From a bacterium (GTDB lineage Bacteria > Electryoneota > RPQS01), in NCBI GenBank assembly GCA_018814465.1, contig JAHIZR010000228.1:1-64000 (forward strand): a stretch of DNA of 64,000 nt, read 5' to 3'. The notes beneath the pieces were generated by a model that saw only the letters and a list, made by a program, of their open reading frames with translations, was not told where the DNA came from and did not search any database. Below, in pieces: positions 1 to 6,966 of the stretch. Both the position numbers and the translations under genes were made by a program. Numbering within the stretch: the stretch's first letter is position 1; each line of letters opens with the position of its first letter.

Positions 1-654
1 ATTCGAGAATTAGATGCAGCAGCCCTACTGTAGCTGACCGATGCCTGCCCGCAAACCACAACTTCTTGGAGTTAATTAAACGAACTGAGTCAGACTGTAG
101 CTGACCGATGCCTGCCCGCAAACCACAACTATCCGAAATCAATGCGGAACATCCGGTTACTGTAGCTGACCGATGCCTGCCCGCAAACCACAACTGTGCA
201 TATCTATTGTCTGGATTGCGCCACACTGTAGCTGACCGATGCCTGCCCGCAAACCACAACTGCGTTATCGCATCGCCCTGCTGCCGATTGACTGTAGCTG
301 ACCGATGCCTGCCCGCAAACCACAACTTTACTGTCGGAATGTACGCACGGTCTTTTACTGTAGCTGACCGATGCCTGCCCGCAAACCACAACATGGCGGC
401 TGGCATTAAGTGTCTCGTAAGTACTGTAGCTGACCGATGCCTGCCCGCAAACCACAACCCTGTCACTCACTTGGATATAGGCTGTCAACTGTAGCTGACC
501 GATGCCTGCCCGCAAACCACAACACCTGCACCCGCGACGATTGCCGCACCGAAACTGTAGCTGACCGATGCCTGCCCGCAAACCACAACCGTTTCCTGCG
601 GGTTATTAGCAGCACGGGACTGTAGCTGACCGATGCCTGCCCGCAAACCACAAC
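1..654 (-). CRISPR. CRISPR array end, type II-C-like repeat
   Basis: Ten identical 36-bp repeats start at 27, 94, 159, 225, 291, 357, 423, 488, 554 and 619, separated by nine complete unique spacers of 29-31 bp. Bases 1-26 are a cut-off spacer, so the array continues to the left. Read on the minus strand the repeat begins GTTGTGGTTTGCGGG and ends CAGCTACAGT. A 36-bp repeat with 30-bp spacers, a GTTGT start and a CTACA(A/G)T end is the known pattern of type II-C (Cas9) arrays, in which the repeat end can act as a -10 promoter element. That orientation implies transcription right to left. No cas gene or tracrRNA anti-repeat was recognised in the window, so the type is inferred from the repeat alone. 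Confidence 0.97.
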
Positions 655-673
655 CAGCGCCGCAATAGAGTTC

Positions 674-1792
674 TTAGATACCGCTCAGCGCTTCCTTGGG
701 AAGCGGTAGATCGGCGCTGGCTTTCACTTCAAGACGCTTTAGCATTGCAAGGTTTCGAATCGTCAAAGCCACTTCAGGTTTTTGCAGCGGAGGACGACGA
801 TGCTCTTTCCATGCCATGACCTCCCTAAGGACATCCTGCTCTGTAGGAGTATTTTTTGTGCGCATCGCAAGCTCGTTTCCAGCAAATAGAACAGTGGCTA
901 CAATTTCCGCTTGCTGAGTACGCAATCTAACAAAGAGATCGGCTACATTATCCAGAGTTTTTTCCCAATCCGACAAGTGTTTAGCATATTCCTCCTTAGC
1001 GACTTCGTACGATGGCCCCACGCGCACCGCAAGCATCTGGCCTAATCGATTTTCGACAATCAGGCGATGATTCATCAGGCGACTCTCGAGTCCCTTCAAA
1101 CCTTCAGCGAATGGGCCGTAGCTTCCGCGCCGGAATTCCAATCCCGTCGGGATCCCCTGTAGGGTCGCTACATAGGCAATTTTCTGGAACATGACGCGCC
1201 CGACCGGCCAGTGATATGGCTCGTCCTCGATTCGCTTCAAGATATCGACTAAGGCGATCCATGCCGGATTGATCCGTTCCTTATAAGTATCGGGACGCAC
1301 AACGCCCGTTCCAGTGTCCAGGAAGCTCAGCTGCATCTCCTCGCAAGGAGTACCGTGCGGCGCATATAACTCAACGTCAATTTCGAGGCGTTTAAGATAG
1401 CGGTTAAGTATGGGACCGACAATTCGCCATTCCAATCCGCCAAGTCCGCTTCCGAGCGGCGGAACTGCGATGGATTCGATGCCCCACGTTTTGTAGTGTG
1501 TTAGCAGGAATTCGAGCCCTTTTTCAATGTCCTCTATTCGCGAGAGCGAACGCCAGTGATCCTTTGTTGGGAAATTCAGAATCCAGCGATCCGGACTTGA
1601 CTTGAAGAGATAGGGCTCCCCCAACTTGACTTCTCCTCGTTTACAACGGGTAGTGTAATCGGCGAACATCGCGGGATAGCGATTCTTGAACTCGAGCGCA
1701 ATGCCTTTGCCCATCACGCCCACACAGTTGACAGTGTTAACAAGTGTTTGAGCTTTGGAAGCGAAAAGGTCGCCTGACATTACTTTGAGCAT
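674..1792 (-). CDS. darG: DarG-like antitoxin, macro-domain DNA ADP-ribosyl glycohydrolase
   Basis: DarG removes the ADP-ribose that DarT attaches to thymidine in single-stranded DNA, and so neutralises the toxin. The N-terminal part (about residues 1-155) is a macro domain with the ADP-ribose-binding segment NTVNCVGVMGKGIA (19-32) and the loop GSGLGG near residue 112. The remaining C-terminal half matches the length expected of full-size DarG (372 aa), whose second domain binds DarT in known systems. The ATG at 1792 lies 12 bp after the stop of darT, so the two form one leftward operon. The stop codon is 19 bp from the last CRISPR repeat. DarTG systems are known to act in phage defence. The family call rests on the macro motifs plus the DarT neighbour. 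Confidence 0.92.
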   Translation of the reverse strand: MLKVMSGDLFASKAQTLVNTVNCVGVMGKGIALEFKNRYPAMFADYTTRCKRGEVKLGEPYLFKSSPDRWILNFPTKDHWRSLSRIEDIEKGLEFLLTHYKTWGIESIAVPPLGSGLGGLEWRIVGPILNRYLKRLEIDVELYAPHGTPCEEMQLSFLDTGTGVVRPDTYKERINPAWIALVDILKRIEDEPYHWPVGRVMFQKIAYVATLQGIPTGLEFRRGSYGPFAEGLKGLESRLMNHRLIVENRLGQMLAVRVGPSYEVAKEEYAKHLSDWEKTLDNVADLFVRLRTQQAEIVATVLFAGNELAMRTKNTPTEQDVLREVMAWKEHRRPPLQKPEVALTIRNLAMLKRLEVKASADLPLPKEALSGI

Positions 1793-1804
1793 GATCGAGT
1801 TTCT

Positions 1805-2407
1805 CTATTTGAAGAACATTCTTGCATTAACAGTGATTGCCAACGTTGGTGCAAGCGCAGCGAGTCTTCGCCGAGCAGAATCGCACGAAACGTAGGCTCC
1901 CACAATATAATTATCCGGAATGACATTTGGAACCAAAACCTCAGCACACATTCTCGATTTGTGCTCCCATTCGGCAACTTCGTTTCCCGGATGTTTCCAT
2001 GATTCTGCGAAGGTATCATTGCCAACCAGCGACAACCCGCTCGATGAAGGGCGGAATCTCGCATATTCGCTGGAAGCGTTGCGATCCGTAAAAACGACGT
2101 TAGGAAGATCAACCACAGTTGGTGAAATCTTCAGTACACAGAGTTCATCGCCAGAGCAAATACCTCCGTGGATATCCTTGTACATCATCGGATTCCGCGC
2201 GTTGAAGTAGAGATTCACATAATCATGCAAGCGCATGCCCCCTGGAACCACTATAATCTTTCGGCGATCTTGAATCTCTGGCATAGCAACAGATCTATGC
2301 CTGATCTTACAAACACCCGTATGTGAAAGAATGCCGTGCGACAAGATCGACGGTACGTTTTCAATCGCGGTGATGTAGTGTAGCTCTGACAGCCGAGATC
2401 GTTCCAC
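1805..2407 (-). CDS. darT: DarT-like toxin, DNA thymidine ADP-ribosyltransferase (DUF4433)
   Basis: DarT uses NAD+ to ADP-ribosylate thymidines in a short sequence context on single-stranded DNA, blocking replication. This 200-aa protein has the family layout: an early His/Tyr segment (HYITAIENVPSILSHGI from residue 10), the NAD-binding stretch LHDYVNLYFNARNPMMY (60-76) and a C-terminal SRMCAEVLVPNVIP, in which Glu156 sits where the catalytic glutamate of DarT is expected. It starts with GTG at 2407. No clear promoter was seen in the 220 bp upstream. It comes first in the operon, toxin before antitoxin, as in described DarTG pairs. Whether the pair belongs to the host or to the prophage to its right cannot be told from the sequence. 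Confidence 0.9.
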   Translation of the reverse strand: MERSRLSELHYITAIENVPSILSHGILSHTGVCKIRHRSVAMPEIQDRRKIIVVPGGMRLHDYVNLYFNARNPMMYKDIHGGICSGDELCVLKISPTVVDLPNVVFTDRNASSEYARFRPSSSGLSLVGNDTFAESWKHPGNEVAEWEHKSRMCAEVLVPNVIPDNYIVGAYVSCDSARRRLAALAPTLAITVNARMFFK

Positions 2408-2590
2408 AATTACAAGTTGTTAACAGTAGTATTTACATAGATTCATTATGCGAGCGAGTGCTGAAGGGTTCTTCTGGCGGTTGCAACAGGAGGAGGCTTC
2501 GGCGGGAGGAAAAGGAGGGTAAGTTGCCGAGGATTCCCCAAATACAACTTTATCTTACGGCTAACACGGGGTCAGCCCAATTGCGCAATC

Positions 2591-2619
2591 TTGACTGGTA
2601 GGTCGGACATTAGTATATT
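2591..2619 (+). promoter_or_regulatory. Rightward promoter antisense to the repressor
   Basis: TTGACT (2591-2596) and TATATT (2614-2619) are separated by exactly 17 bp. A transcript from here would start inside the palindrome at 2618-2633 and run antisense through the repressor gene toward the early genes. Function is inferred from the match to the sigma-70 consensus. Confidence 0.55.
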
Positions 2620-2633
2620 GAACACGTGTTCAA
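2618..2633. promoter_or_regulatory. LexA-like palindrome at the repressor 3' end
   Basis: A perfect 16-bp inverted repeat, TTGAACACGTGTTCAA, contains GAAC-N4-GTTC, the core of the SOS box recognised by LexA in Firmicutes, Actinobacteria and several other phyla. It overlaps the -10 and start point of the promoter at 2591-2619 and the stop codon of the repressor gene. That it binds LexA is inference. Confidence 0.5.
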
Positions 2634-2992
2634 CTTTTCGCGGGTAAGTCTTGAATAAACTTGATAATACCTCTTCCGGCTTCCACCATTGTTTTTCGGA
2701 TCAGATTCAGCCGTTCATCATCGATTTCAACGTTTTCGGGGAGGTCGAGTTCGACAACCAACCTTCGCCGCTTGGTGAGCTTCGTCTCCGCCTGAGACTC
2801 GAGGAAGTAGTCTTCGGAGAGTCCTAATGCACTGGCTATAAGACGTAGCGTGCTTTCGTTTGGCTTCCTCGCACCGCGTTGAATAGCTAGTAGAGTTTTA
2901 TCGGATAGTCCTGTTTTTTCTGAAATACGCTTTTTCGCTCCCCATTGCGAAAGCGCAAACTCTAAATCGCTATGTTTTTTAATATCCAGCAT
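2630..2992 (-). CDS. XRE-family phage repressor (CI-like, no peptidase domain)
   Basis: A small DNA-binding protein that probably keeps the prophage silent. The helix-turn-helix lies at the N-terminus (RISEKTGLSDKTLLAIQRG, then NESTLRLIASALG), as in Cro/CI proteins. The rest (about 60 aa) is charged and shows no Ser-Lys LexA/S24 self-cleavage domain, so RecA-triggered autocleavage is not expected. I chose the ATG at 2992, which gives 120 aa with the HTH near the start; a TTG at 3034 would add 14 residues and run through the operator. It is the only leftward gene of the prophage and faces a strong rightward promoter across the operator region, the classic lysogeny-switch layout. The target operator at 3006-3021 is inferred from position. 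Confidence 0.85.
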   Translation of the reverse strand: MLDIKKHSDLEFALSQWGAKKRISEKTGLSDKTLLAIQRGARKPNESTLRLIASALGLSEDYFLESQAETKLTKRRRLVVELDLPENVEIDDERLNLIRKTMVEAGRGIIKFIQDLPAKS

Positions 2993-3005
2993 ATAAGAAA
3001 AATTT

Positions 3006-3021
3006 ACAGACTTAAATCTGT
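3006..3021. promoter_or_regulatory. Probable repressor operator
   Basis: ACAGACTTAAATCTGT is a near-perfect palindrome (ACAGA...TCTGT arms) just upstream of the repressor start codon. A second half-site, ACAGATTTA, lies at 3036-3044, inside the spacer of the rightward early promoter. The arrangement fits one regulator acting on both its own gene and the early promoter. Confidence 0.6.
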
Positions 3022-3027
3022 ATTCTA

Positions 3028-3056
3028 TTGACAAAACAGATTTATTACCGTATATT
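3028..3056 (+). promoter_or_regulatory. Prophage early rightward promoter (PR-like)
   Basis: TTGACA (3028-3033), a 17-bp spacer and TATATT (3051-3056) make a near-consensus sigma-70 promoter. It overlaps the operator half-site at 3036-3044 and reads into the early genes starting at 3162. Confidence 0.8.
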
Positions 3057-3076
3057 GGTTTAGAATCAAATCAAAA

Positions 3077-3144
3077 CCCCCGACACCTGAGAAATCTTGC
3101 CGGATTGCAGGCGACGGGGGCAAAGCTAACCAACAGGGGCTTTG
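3077..3144 (+). other. Structured 5' leader of the early transcript
   Basis: Two stem-loops can form in the leader. CCCCCG (3077-3082) pairs with CGGGGG (3115-3120), and CAAAGC (3121-3126) pairs with GCTTTG (3139-3144). No U-tract follows, so these are not ordinary terminators. Antitermination or translational control is possible, but nothing in the sequence decides. Confidence 0.4.
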
Positions 3145-3161
3145 CGCTCCCAGAGGTCTGA

Positions 3162-3482
3162 ATGAAATATAAAGTAAAGAATGGGCATTGTCAACCTAAG
3201 ATTTCACTCGACTTAACGAGTAAACAGGTTTGCGAGCTGCTGGGGGTGACGGCCAATTGGCTGAAGAGTCACGGTCACCTCTTCAAGCGGCGTCAGCAAC
3301 CGGGCCGGGGGCGGAACGGGCTGGAGTGGCGTTATGATCGAGCGAATGTAGAATCGTATCGCCGTCACGGATATAGCGAGACCGAACTCGTCGAAAATCC
3401 GTATCACGGCAAATCCGTCGCGGAAATCGCGGCGATAGCTAAGGAGAGAGTCAGGCGCGGCCTTGTGAGCACAAGCTCATAG
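3162..3482 (+). CDS. Small DNA-binding protein, first early gene (Cro/excisionase-like)
   Basis: A 106-aa basic protein with a helix-turn-helix of the MerR/excisionase kind near residues 18-45 (LTSKQVCELLGVTANWLKSH, then a basic RRQQPGRGRNG stretch and a Trp/Tyr-containing strand). It is the first gene behind the early promoter and divergent from the repressor, the position of cro in lambdoid phages. A Cro-like or early-regulator role is therefore inferred from place and fold. The exact family was not recognised. Confidence 0.7.
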   Translation: MKYKVKNGHCQPKISLDLTSKQVCELLGVTANWLKSHGHLFKRRQQPGRGRNGLEWRYDRANVESYRRHGYSETELVENPYHGKSVAEIAAIAKERVRRGLVSTSS

Positions 3483-3536
3483 GGTTCGCGCTTTTTTGTT
3501 TTTGATCGAATCCACCAACCCAACGGAGAATGCCAG

Positions 3537-3764
3537 ATGATGATCGAAGAATTCGAACGGATCGAACATGACGGAAAGATTTCCGGGGAGCAAGTCAAGG
3601 AACTGATCGCGGATGCAATTGAGGGCGCGTACGGCGAACGGCACGAAGTAACCGATCGCGAACTCATCGACTTTTTCAAATGGGCGACGGAGATGTTTGG
3701 ACAAGGGGGATGCGAACTTAACGATTTCACGGCACGGTTTCTTATCGCAACTAAGCGCGTTTAA
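3537..3764 (+). CDS. Hypothetical early phage protein
   Basis: A 75-aa acidic protein with no recognisable motif; its second half (DFFKWATEMFGQGG) looks helical. It follows the first early gene by 54 bp and is preceded by the ribosome-binding site CGGAGA. The bases just upstream of this gene and of the gene at 3816 share the string GAGAATGCCA, suggesting a duplicated leader. Codon use matches the neighbouring phage genes. Confidence 0.6.
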   Translation: MMIEEFERIEHDGKISGEQVKELIADAIEGAYGERHEVTDRELIDFFKWATEMFGQGGCELNDFTARFLIATKRV

Positions 3765-3815
3765 GCGCCTTGCAGGTTTTTAAATAATCCTACCACCCCA
3801 AAAAGCGAGAATGCC

Positions 3816-4142
3816 ATGAAGCTTTACAGATTCGAACGAGGAGACAAGGTCCGCCGCCGCGCGGAGTGCGGCGCGGCGAATCATCCCGCAATCGTCGAAG
3901 TGCTCGAATGCGACGAGTTCTGCCTTCGGTTCATCGGCGCTGGGGTTGATCATTTCGGAATTTACGATCCGGCAAACTATGAACTGGTCGAAGGCGAATG
4001 CAGCTACTGCAATGGGATCGGGCACGTCCTCGGGCGCTATTACGGCGAGGGGGAATTCGAGCGGCACACCTGCCTCGTTTGTCACGGCACGGGCCGGCTC
4101 AATTACGATGCATTGAAGGAAGCGAAAGGGATCGCGGCATGA
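3816..4142 (+). CDS. Small zinc-finger protein, DnaJ-type cysteine motif
   Basis: A 108-aa protein whose C-terminal half holds two CxxC(x)GxG-like knuckles, CSYCNGIGHV and CLVCHGTGR, about 25 residues apart. These match the zinc-binding repeat of DnaJ and of DnaJ-like small phage proteins. The N-terminal part (residues 1-60) is a beta-rich segment without a known motif. The stop overlaps the start of the receiver-domain gene (ATGA), so the two are probably translationally coupled. Function unknown; protein or nucleic-acid binding is plausible. Confidence 0.7.
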   Translation: MKLYRFERGDKVRRRAECGAANHPAIVEVLECDEFCLRFIGAGVDHFGIYDPANYELVEGECSYCNGIGHVLGRYYGEGEFERHTCLVCHGTGRLNYDALKEAKGIAA

Positions 4143-4504
4143 TTCGCATACTATTAGTCGAGGACGAACAGTCCATCCGCGAACCTTTCGCCGAGTTACT
4201 CCGCGAGTACGACTACATGGTAGTCACTGCGAATAATGGCTTGACGGCGGCGCAGTATCTCGAAATCATCCCGATTGATCTGGTCATCACCGACTCGGAT
4301 ATGCCGCTCTGCGACGCGATCGAATTGACGCGCCGAATTCGCAGAGCGAGCGCGGCCCTGCCGGTGATCGCGATCTCCGGTGAATGGCAGAACGAAAAGC
4401 CGATGATGGAGGCGGGCGCGAATGCGTTTCTGCTGAAGCCGGTCGAAATCGAAGTGCTGATTGGAATGATTGAAGAGCTCACGAAGAAAGGAGTGGCGGC
4501 ATGA
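4139..4504 (+). CDS. Stand-alone response-regulator receiver domain (CheY-like)
   Basis: A 121-aa protein consisting only of a receiver domain. All signature residues are present: the acidic pocket Glu8-Asp9, phosphoacceptor Asp52 in DLVITDSDMP, Ser80 in VIAISGE and Lys100 in LLKPVE. There is no output domain. Such single-domain regulators relay phosphate or bind a partner protein. Its start overlaps the preceding zinc-finger gene, and its stop overlaps the next gene (ATGA), so it sits in the middle of the early operon and is not a host gene fragment. A receiver inside phage early genes is unusual. The partner kinase would have to come from the host. Confidence 0.88.
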   Translation: MIRILLVEDEQSIREPFAELLREYDYMVVTANNGLTAAQYLEIIPIDLVITDSDMPLCDAIELTRRIRRASAALPVIAISGEWQNEKPMMEAGANAFLLKPVEIEVLIGMIEELTKKGVAA

Positions 4505-4788
4505 CAAAGGTAGTTCATGTTGAGTTCGATGATTGCGGGGCGGGGTGCCCGTTTCTTGAAAGTACTGAAGGTGTCAGCGGAGATTTTAACGGATACAGAT
4601 GTAGAAGGCTCTGGAAAGAAATTTACTTTTCTTCCGGAGTATTCCCTGATGACTGCCCACTGCCGGACAAAGAAGAACCTGAACTCCCGCCCTGCGAACT
4701 GTGTGGAGAGCATATCGCGGGTGGCGAATTTGAGGGTCTTTACATTTGCGGAGATTGCTATCAAGAATTAGAGTTGCCGACCGATTAA
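4501..4788 (+). CDS. Small cysteine-rich zinc-ribbon protein
   Basis: A 95-aa acidic protein with paired cysteines. Two lie near the N-terminus (DDCGAGCPF), two more are single (YRC, DDC), and the C-terminus has a treble-clef-like CELCGEHIAGG...YICGDCYQEL. Metal binding is likely. Overlaps the receiver gene by 4 bp and is followed 12 bp later by the nuclease gene. No family recognised; a small adaptor or anti-host factor is possible but unsupported. Confidence 0.65.
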   Translation: MTKVVHVEFDDCGAGCPFLESTEGVSGDFNGYRCRRLWKEIYFSSGVFPDDCPLPDKEEPELPPCELCGEHIAGGEFEGLYICGDCYQELELPTD

Positions 4789-4800
4789 GGAGCAGACACG

Positions 4801-5619
4801 ATGATTAAGTACATCAATCAATCACTTTTAAACCTGCATGCCAAATGCGGGATTGCAGCGGAATACCGGGTATCAGGGCTCATCATCCCCCCTGCCGCCG
4901 CCGCGCATCGCGGCACGGGCGTGCACCGCGCGGCGGAGGCGGACGCGCGGCGGATTCAGTTGAGCAGCGACCGCTTGACCATTCCGGAATTGCAGGACGC
5001 CGCCGCGACCGCGTTTTGTGAGAGCGTCGAGAAACACGGCGTGTATCTGAGCGCCGAGGACGCTCCGCAAGCGCGAGTTATTCTCGGGCAGGCGAAAGAT
5101 GAAGCCGTGCGCGCTGCCGCGCTCTACGGCGAACGGGTTAGCCCGCGCATCGGCCAGCCCGTTCATATCGAGGAAGAGATCGTCGTGCAGATGGACGGAT
5201 TGGATTATCCACTTGGCGGTACGCTCGATCTCGTTCATCTCGTCACCGCCGGTTACAAAATCACCGATTTAAAAACGACGGGCAAGGCGCCCGATCCGTC
5301 CGTCGCGACCCATTCGATTCAAGCGCCGATGTACGAGCTGCTGGCCGAGCGGGCCTTGGGGTTAAAGCCGTCGTTCGAGTTCGAGTTCATCAAGCTGCTG
5401 AAAACGAAATCCGAGACGATCACGATCCCGGCCGTCTTTACGCCGCAGACGCGCGCGAACCTGCTGCAACGGGCCAGTGTCTTCGAAGCGCATTTGCAAT
5501 CCGGGGTGTTCACTCCGGCGGCGCCGGGATCGTGGTGGTGCTCAGAATCTTGGTGCGGCTATTACGGGATTTGCGCGCACGGCGCGAAGCAGTCCTGCCA
5601 GATCGCGATGAGCGCGTAG
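4801..5619 (+). CDS. PD-(D/E)XK exonuclease with Fe-S-type cysteines (Cas4/RecB-like)
   Basis: A 272-aa nuclease of the PD-(D/E)XK superfamily. Catalytic motifs in order: His42 and Glu46 in GTGVHRAAE, Glu124/125, Asp143 in GGTLDLV, Asp156-x-Lys158 in ITDLKTT and Gln174 in IQAPMYE. A cysteine near the N-terminus (Cys16) and a C-terminal cluster (Cys247, 252, 258, with 266) have the spacing of the 4Fe-4S cap found in Cas4, AddB and related phage exonucleases. It probably resects double-stranded ends for recombination, working with the candidate annealing protein encoded just downstream. A start at ATG 4801, 12 bp after the previous stop, is supported by AAGGAGCAG. Confidence 0.85.
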   Translation: MIKYINQSLLNLHAKCGIAAEYRVSGLIIPPAAAAHRGTGVHRAAEADARRIQLSSDRLTIPELQDAAATAFCESVEKHGVYLSAEDAPQARVILGQAKDEAVRAAALYGERVSPRIGQPVHIEEEIVVQMDGLDYPLGGTLDLVHLVTAGYKITDLKTTGKAPDPSVATHSIQAPMYELLAERALGLKPSFEFEFIKLLKTKSETITIPAVFTPQTRANLLQRASVFEAHLQSGVFTPAAPGSWWCSESWCGYYGICAHGAKQSCQIAMSA

Positions 5620-5682
5620 GCTTACGGGTAATTTGAATTGAATCACTTTCACAATCATACTGACTTAAGGAGAGTACAGATC

Positions 5683-6966
5683 ATGACAGATCAGAACAGC
5701 AACGGTCGGGAATTTGAGAATATCCCGATTGTAACGCCGGAAGTCGTCGAGCGCATGTCGGGCGGCGTCAACGGTGTCGGCGACATTGTCGCTTCCGGAC
5801 GGACGATTGAGCAGATCCGGTCGAAATATCACACAGCGGTGCGCGTACAGGTCGCGCGCGATCTGGATTCAGTGAAGAAGCGCTGTTTGCAGGAGGCGAA
5901 GCACGGCGGCGATGAGTTCGGTTGGGCATGGCCTGTCGAGATTCCGGTGAAGGACGAGCGCGGCCAGATCAAGAAGGATGCGAACGGCAGATGGATCACG
6001 AAGGAAGAGATTATCGACGGCAAGAGCGTGCATCTCGCGATGGCCGCCGCGCGCAACTGGGGCAATTGCACGACCGAGTTGTACGTGACTGCCGACCTGC
6101 CGGATCGCTGCGAACTCATGGGCGTGTTTGTGGATTTCGAGACGGGGTATACGAACATGCGGCCTTATACGATTCGGAAGGCGTCGCGAGAACTATCCGA
6201 GAAGCAGAAGAAGAAGGCTTCGCAAATCGCGCGGCAGGAGGATATGACCATGCAGATCGGACTATCCAAGTGCATTCGCAACGTCGTGTTGGGCGCGTTG
6301 CCATCGTGGCTGACCGATTCGATGTACGAGGAATCGAAAAAGTACGCCAAGTCCCGCGTCGAGGCAAATCTCAAGGAATCCATCGAGCGCGCGGTCGCAT
6401 TGTTCGCCAAATGGGACGTCAATCTGGACCGGCTGGAGATTTTCCTCGATAAACCGCGCTCGAACGATCCTAAAACGGATTGGAACGCCGACGATGTCTT
6501 GAAGTTGCGCGCGGCCTATCAGGCGATTAAAGACGGCGATATGACGATTAGCGAGGCGTTTCCAGCGGTGCCCGGAGCGCCGATGGCAAAACCCACCGCA
6601 ACACAGACGACCGCGCCAGAGACGCGAACGCCGCCGCCGCAACCTACGCAACCTGCGGAACCTCCGCACCCCGCCGCACCGCCGACGCAGACGGCGGCGC
6701 AACCGCACGACCCAGACGGCAGCTTGACTGAGGAGCAGGGCGCGATGCTCGACGAGATCAACGCGCGCGCGGGCTTGATCAGCGCCGATCCGAAGATTCA
6801 GCGGGATACGATCTTTCTCTGGAGCGGGCAAACCTGCCGGGGCACGCTCGAACTGCGCAATAAGCCGAACTATATCATTCCGACGCTTGATGCCGCGCGG
6901 GCCGATTGCGAGGCGCGCGGGCTTCAGCTCGCCGGACAAGGGCCGAAGAAAGGAAAACTTCTGTGA
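5683..6966 (+). CDS. Phage protein, candidate single-strand annealing/ssDNA-binding protein
   Basis: 427 aa. Residues about 95-190 (GKSVHLAMAAARNWGN, then FVDFETGYTNMRPYTI and QIGLSKCIRNVVLGALPSW) resemble a widespread uncharacterised prophage family ('GGPSIRLAEALARAWGN...'-type) that is usually encoded beside a RecB/YqaJ-like exonuclease. A role as annealing partner is inferred from that pairing. A Pro/Thr/Ala-rich linker (about 300-345) leads to a small C-terminal domain. The start at 5683 is fixed by AAGGAGAG nine bases upstream; an in-frame upstream extension to 5638 has no such site. The stop overlaps the next gene's GTG (GTGA). Confidence 0.75.
   Translation: MTDQNSNGREFENIPIVTPEVVERMSGGVNGVGDIVASGRTIEQIRSKYHTAVRVQVARDLDSVKKRCLQEAKHGGDEFGWAWPVEIPVKDERGQIKKDANGRWITKEEIIDGKSVHLAMAAARNWGNCTTELYVTADLPDRCELMGVFVDFETGYTNMRPYTIRKASRELSEKQKKKASQIARQEDMTMQIGLSKCIRNVVLGALPSWLTDSMYEESKKYAKSRVEANLKESIERAVALFAKWDVNLDRLEIFLDKPRSNDPKTDWNADDVLKLRAAYQAIKDGDMTISEAFPAVPGAPMAKPTATQTTAPETRTPPPQPTQPAEPPHPAAPPTQTAAQPHDPDGSLTEEQGAMLDEINARAGLISADPKIQRDTIFLWSGQTCRGTLELRNKPNYIIPTLDAARADCEARGLQLAGQGPKKGKLL

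Noticed and set aside
108..651. Open frames of 62-128 aa through the first 650 bases on both strands
   Set aside because: They translate the CRISPR repeat again and again (VADRCLPANHN-type units); repeat length 36 is a multiple of three, which keeps frames open by chance.
2630..3034. Repressor starting at TTG 3034
   Set aside because: This would place the first 14 codons over the operator and promoter; the ATG at 2992 fits the HTH family length better.
3077..3144. Terminator directly after the early promoter
   Set aside because: Stems are short or widely spaced, and no T-run follows, so a leader structure is the better description.
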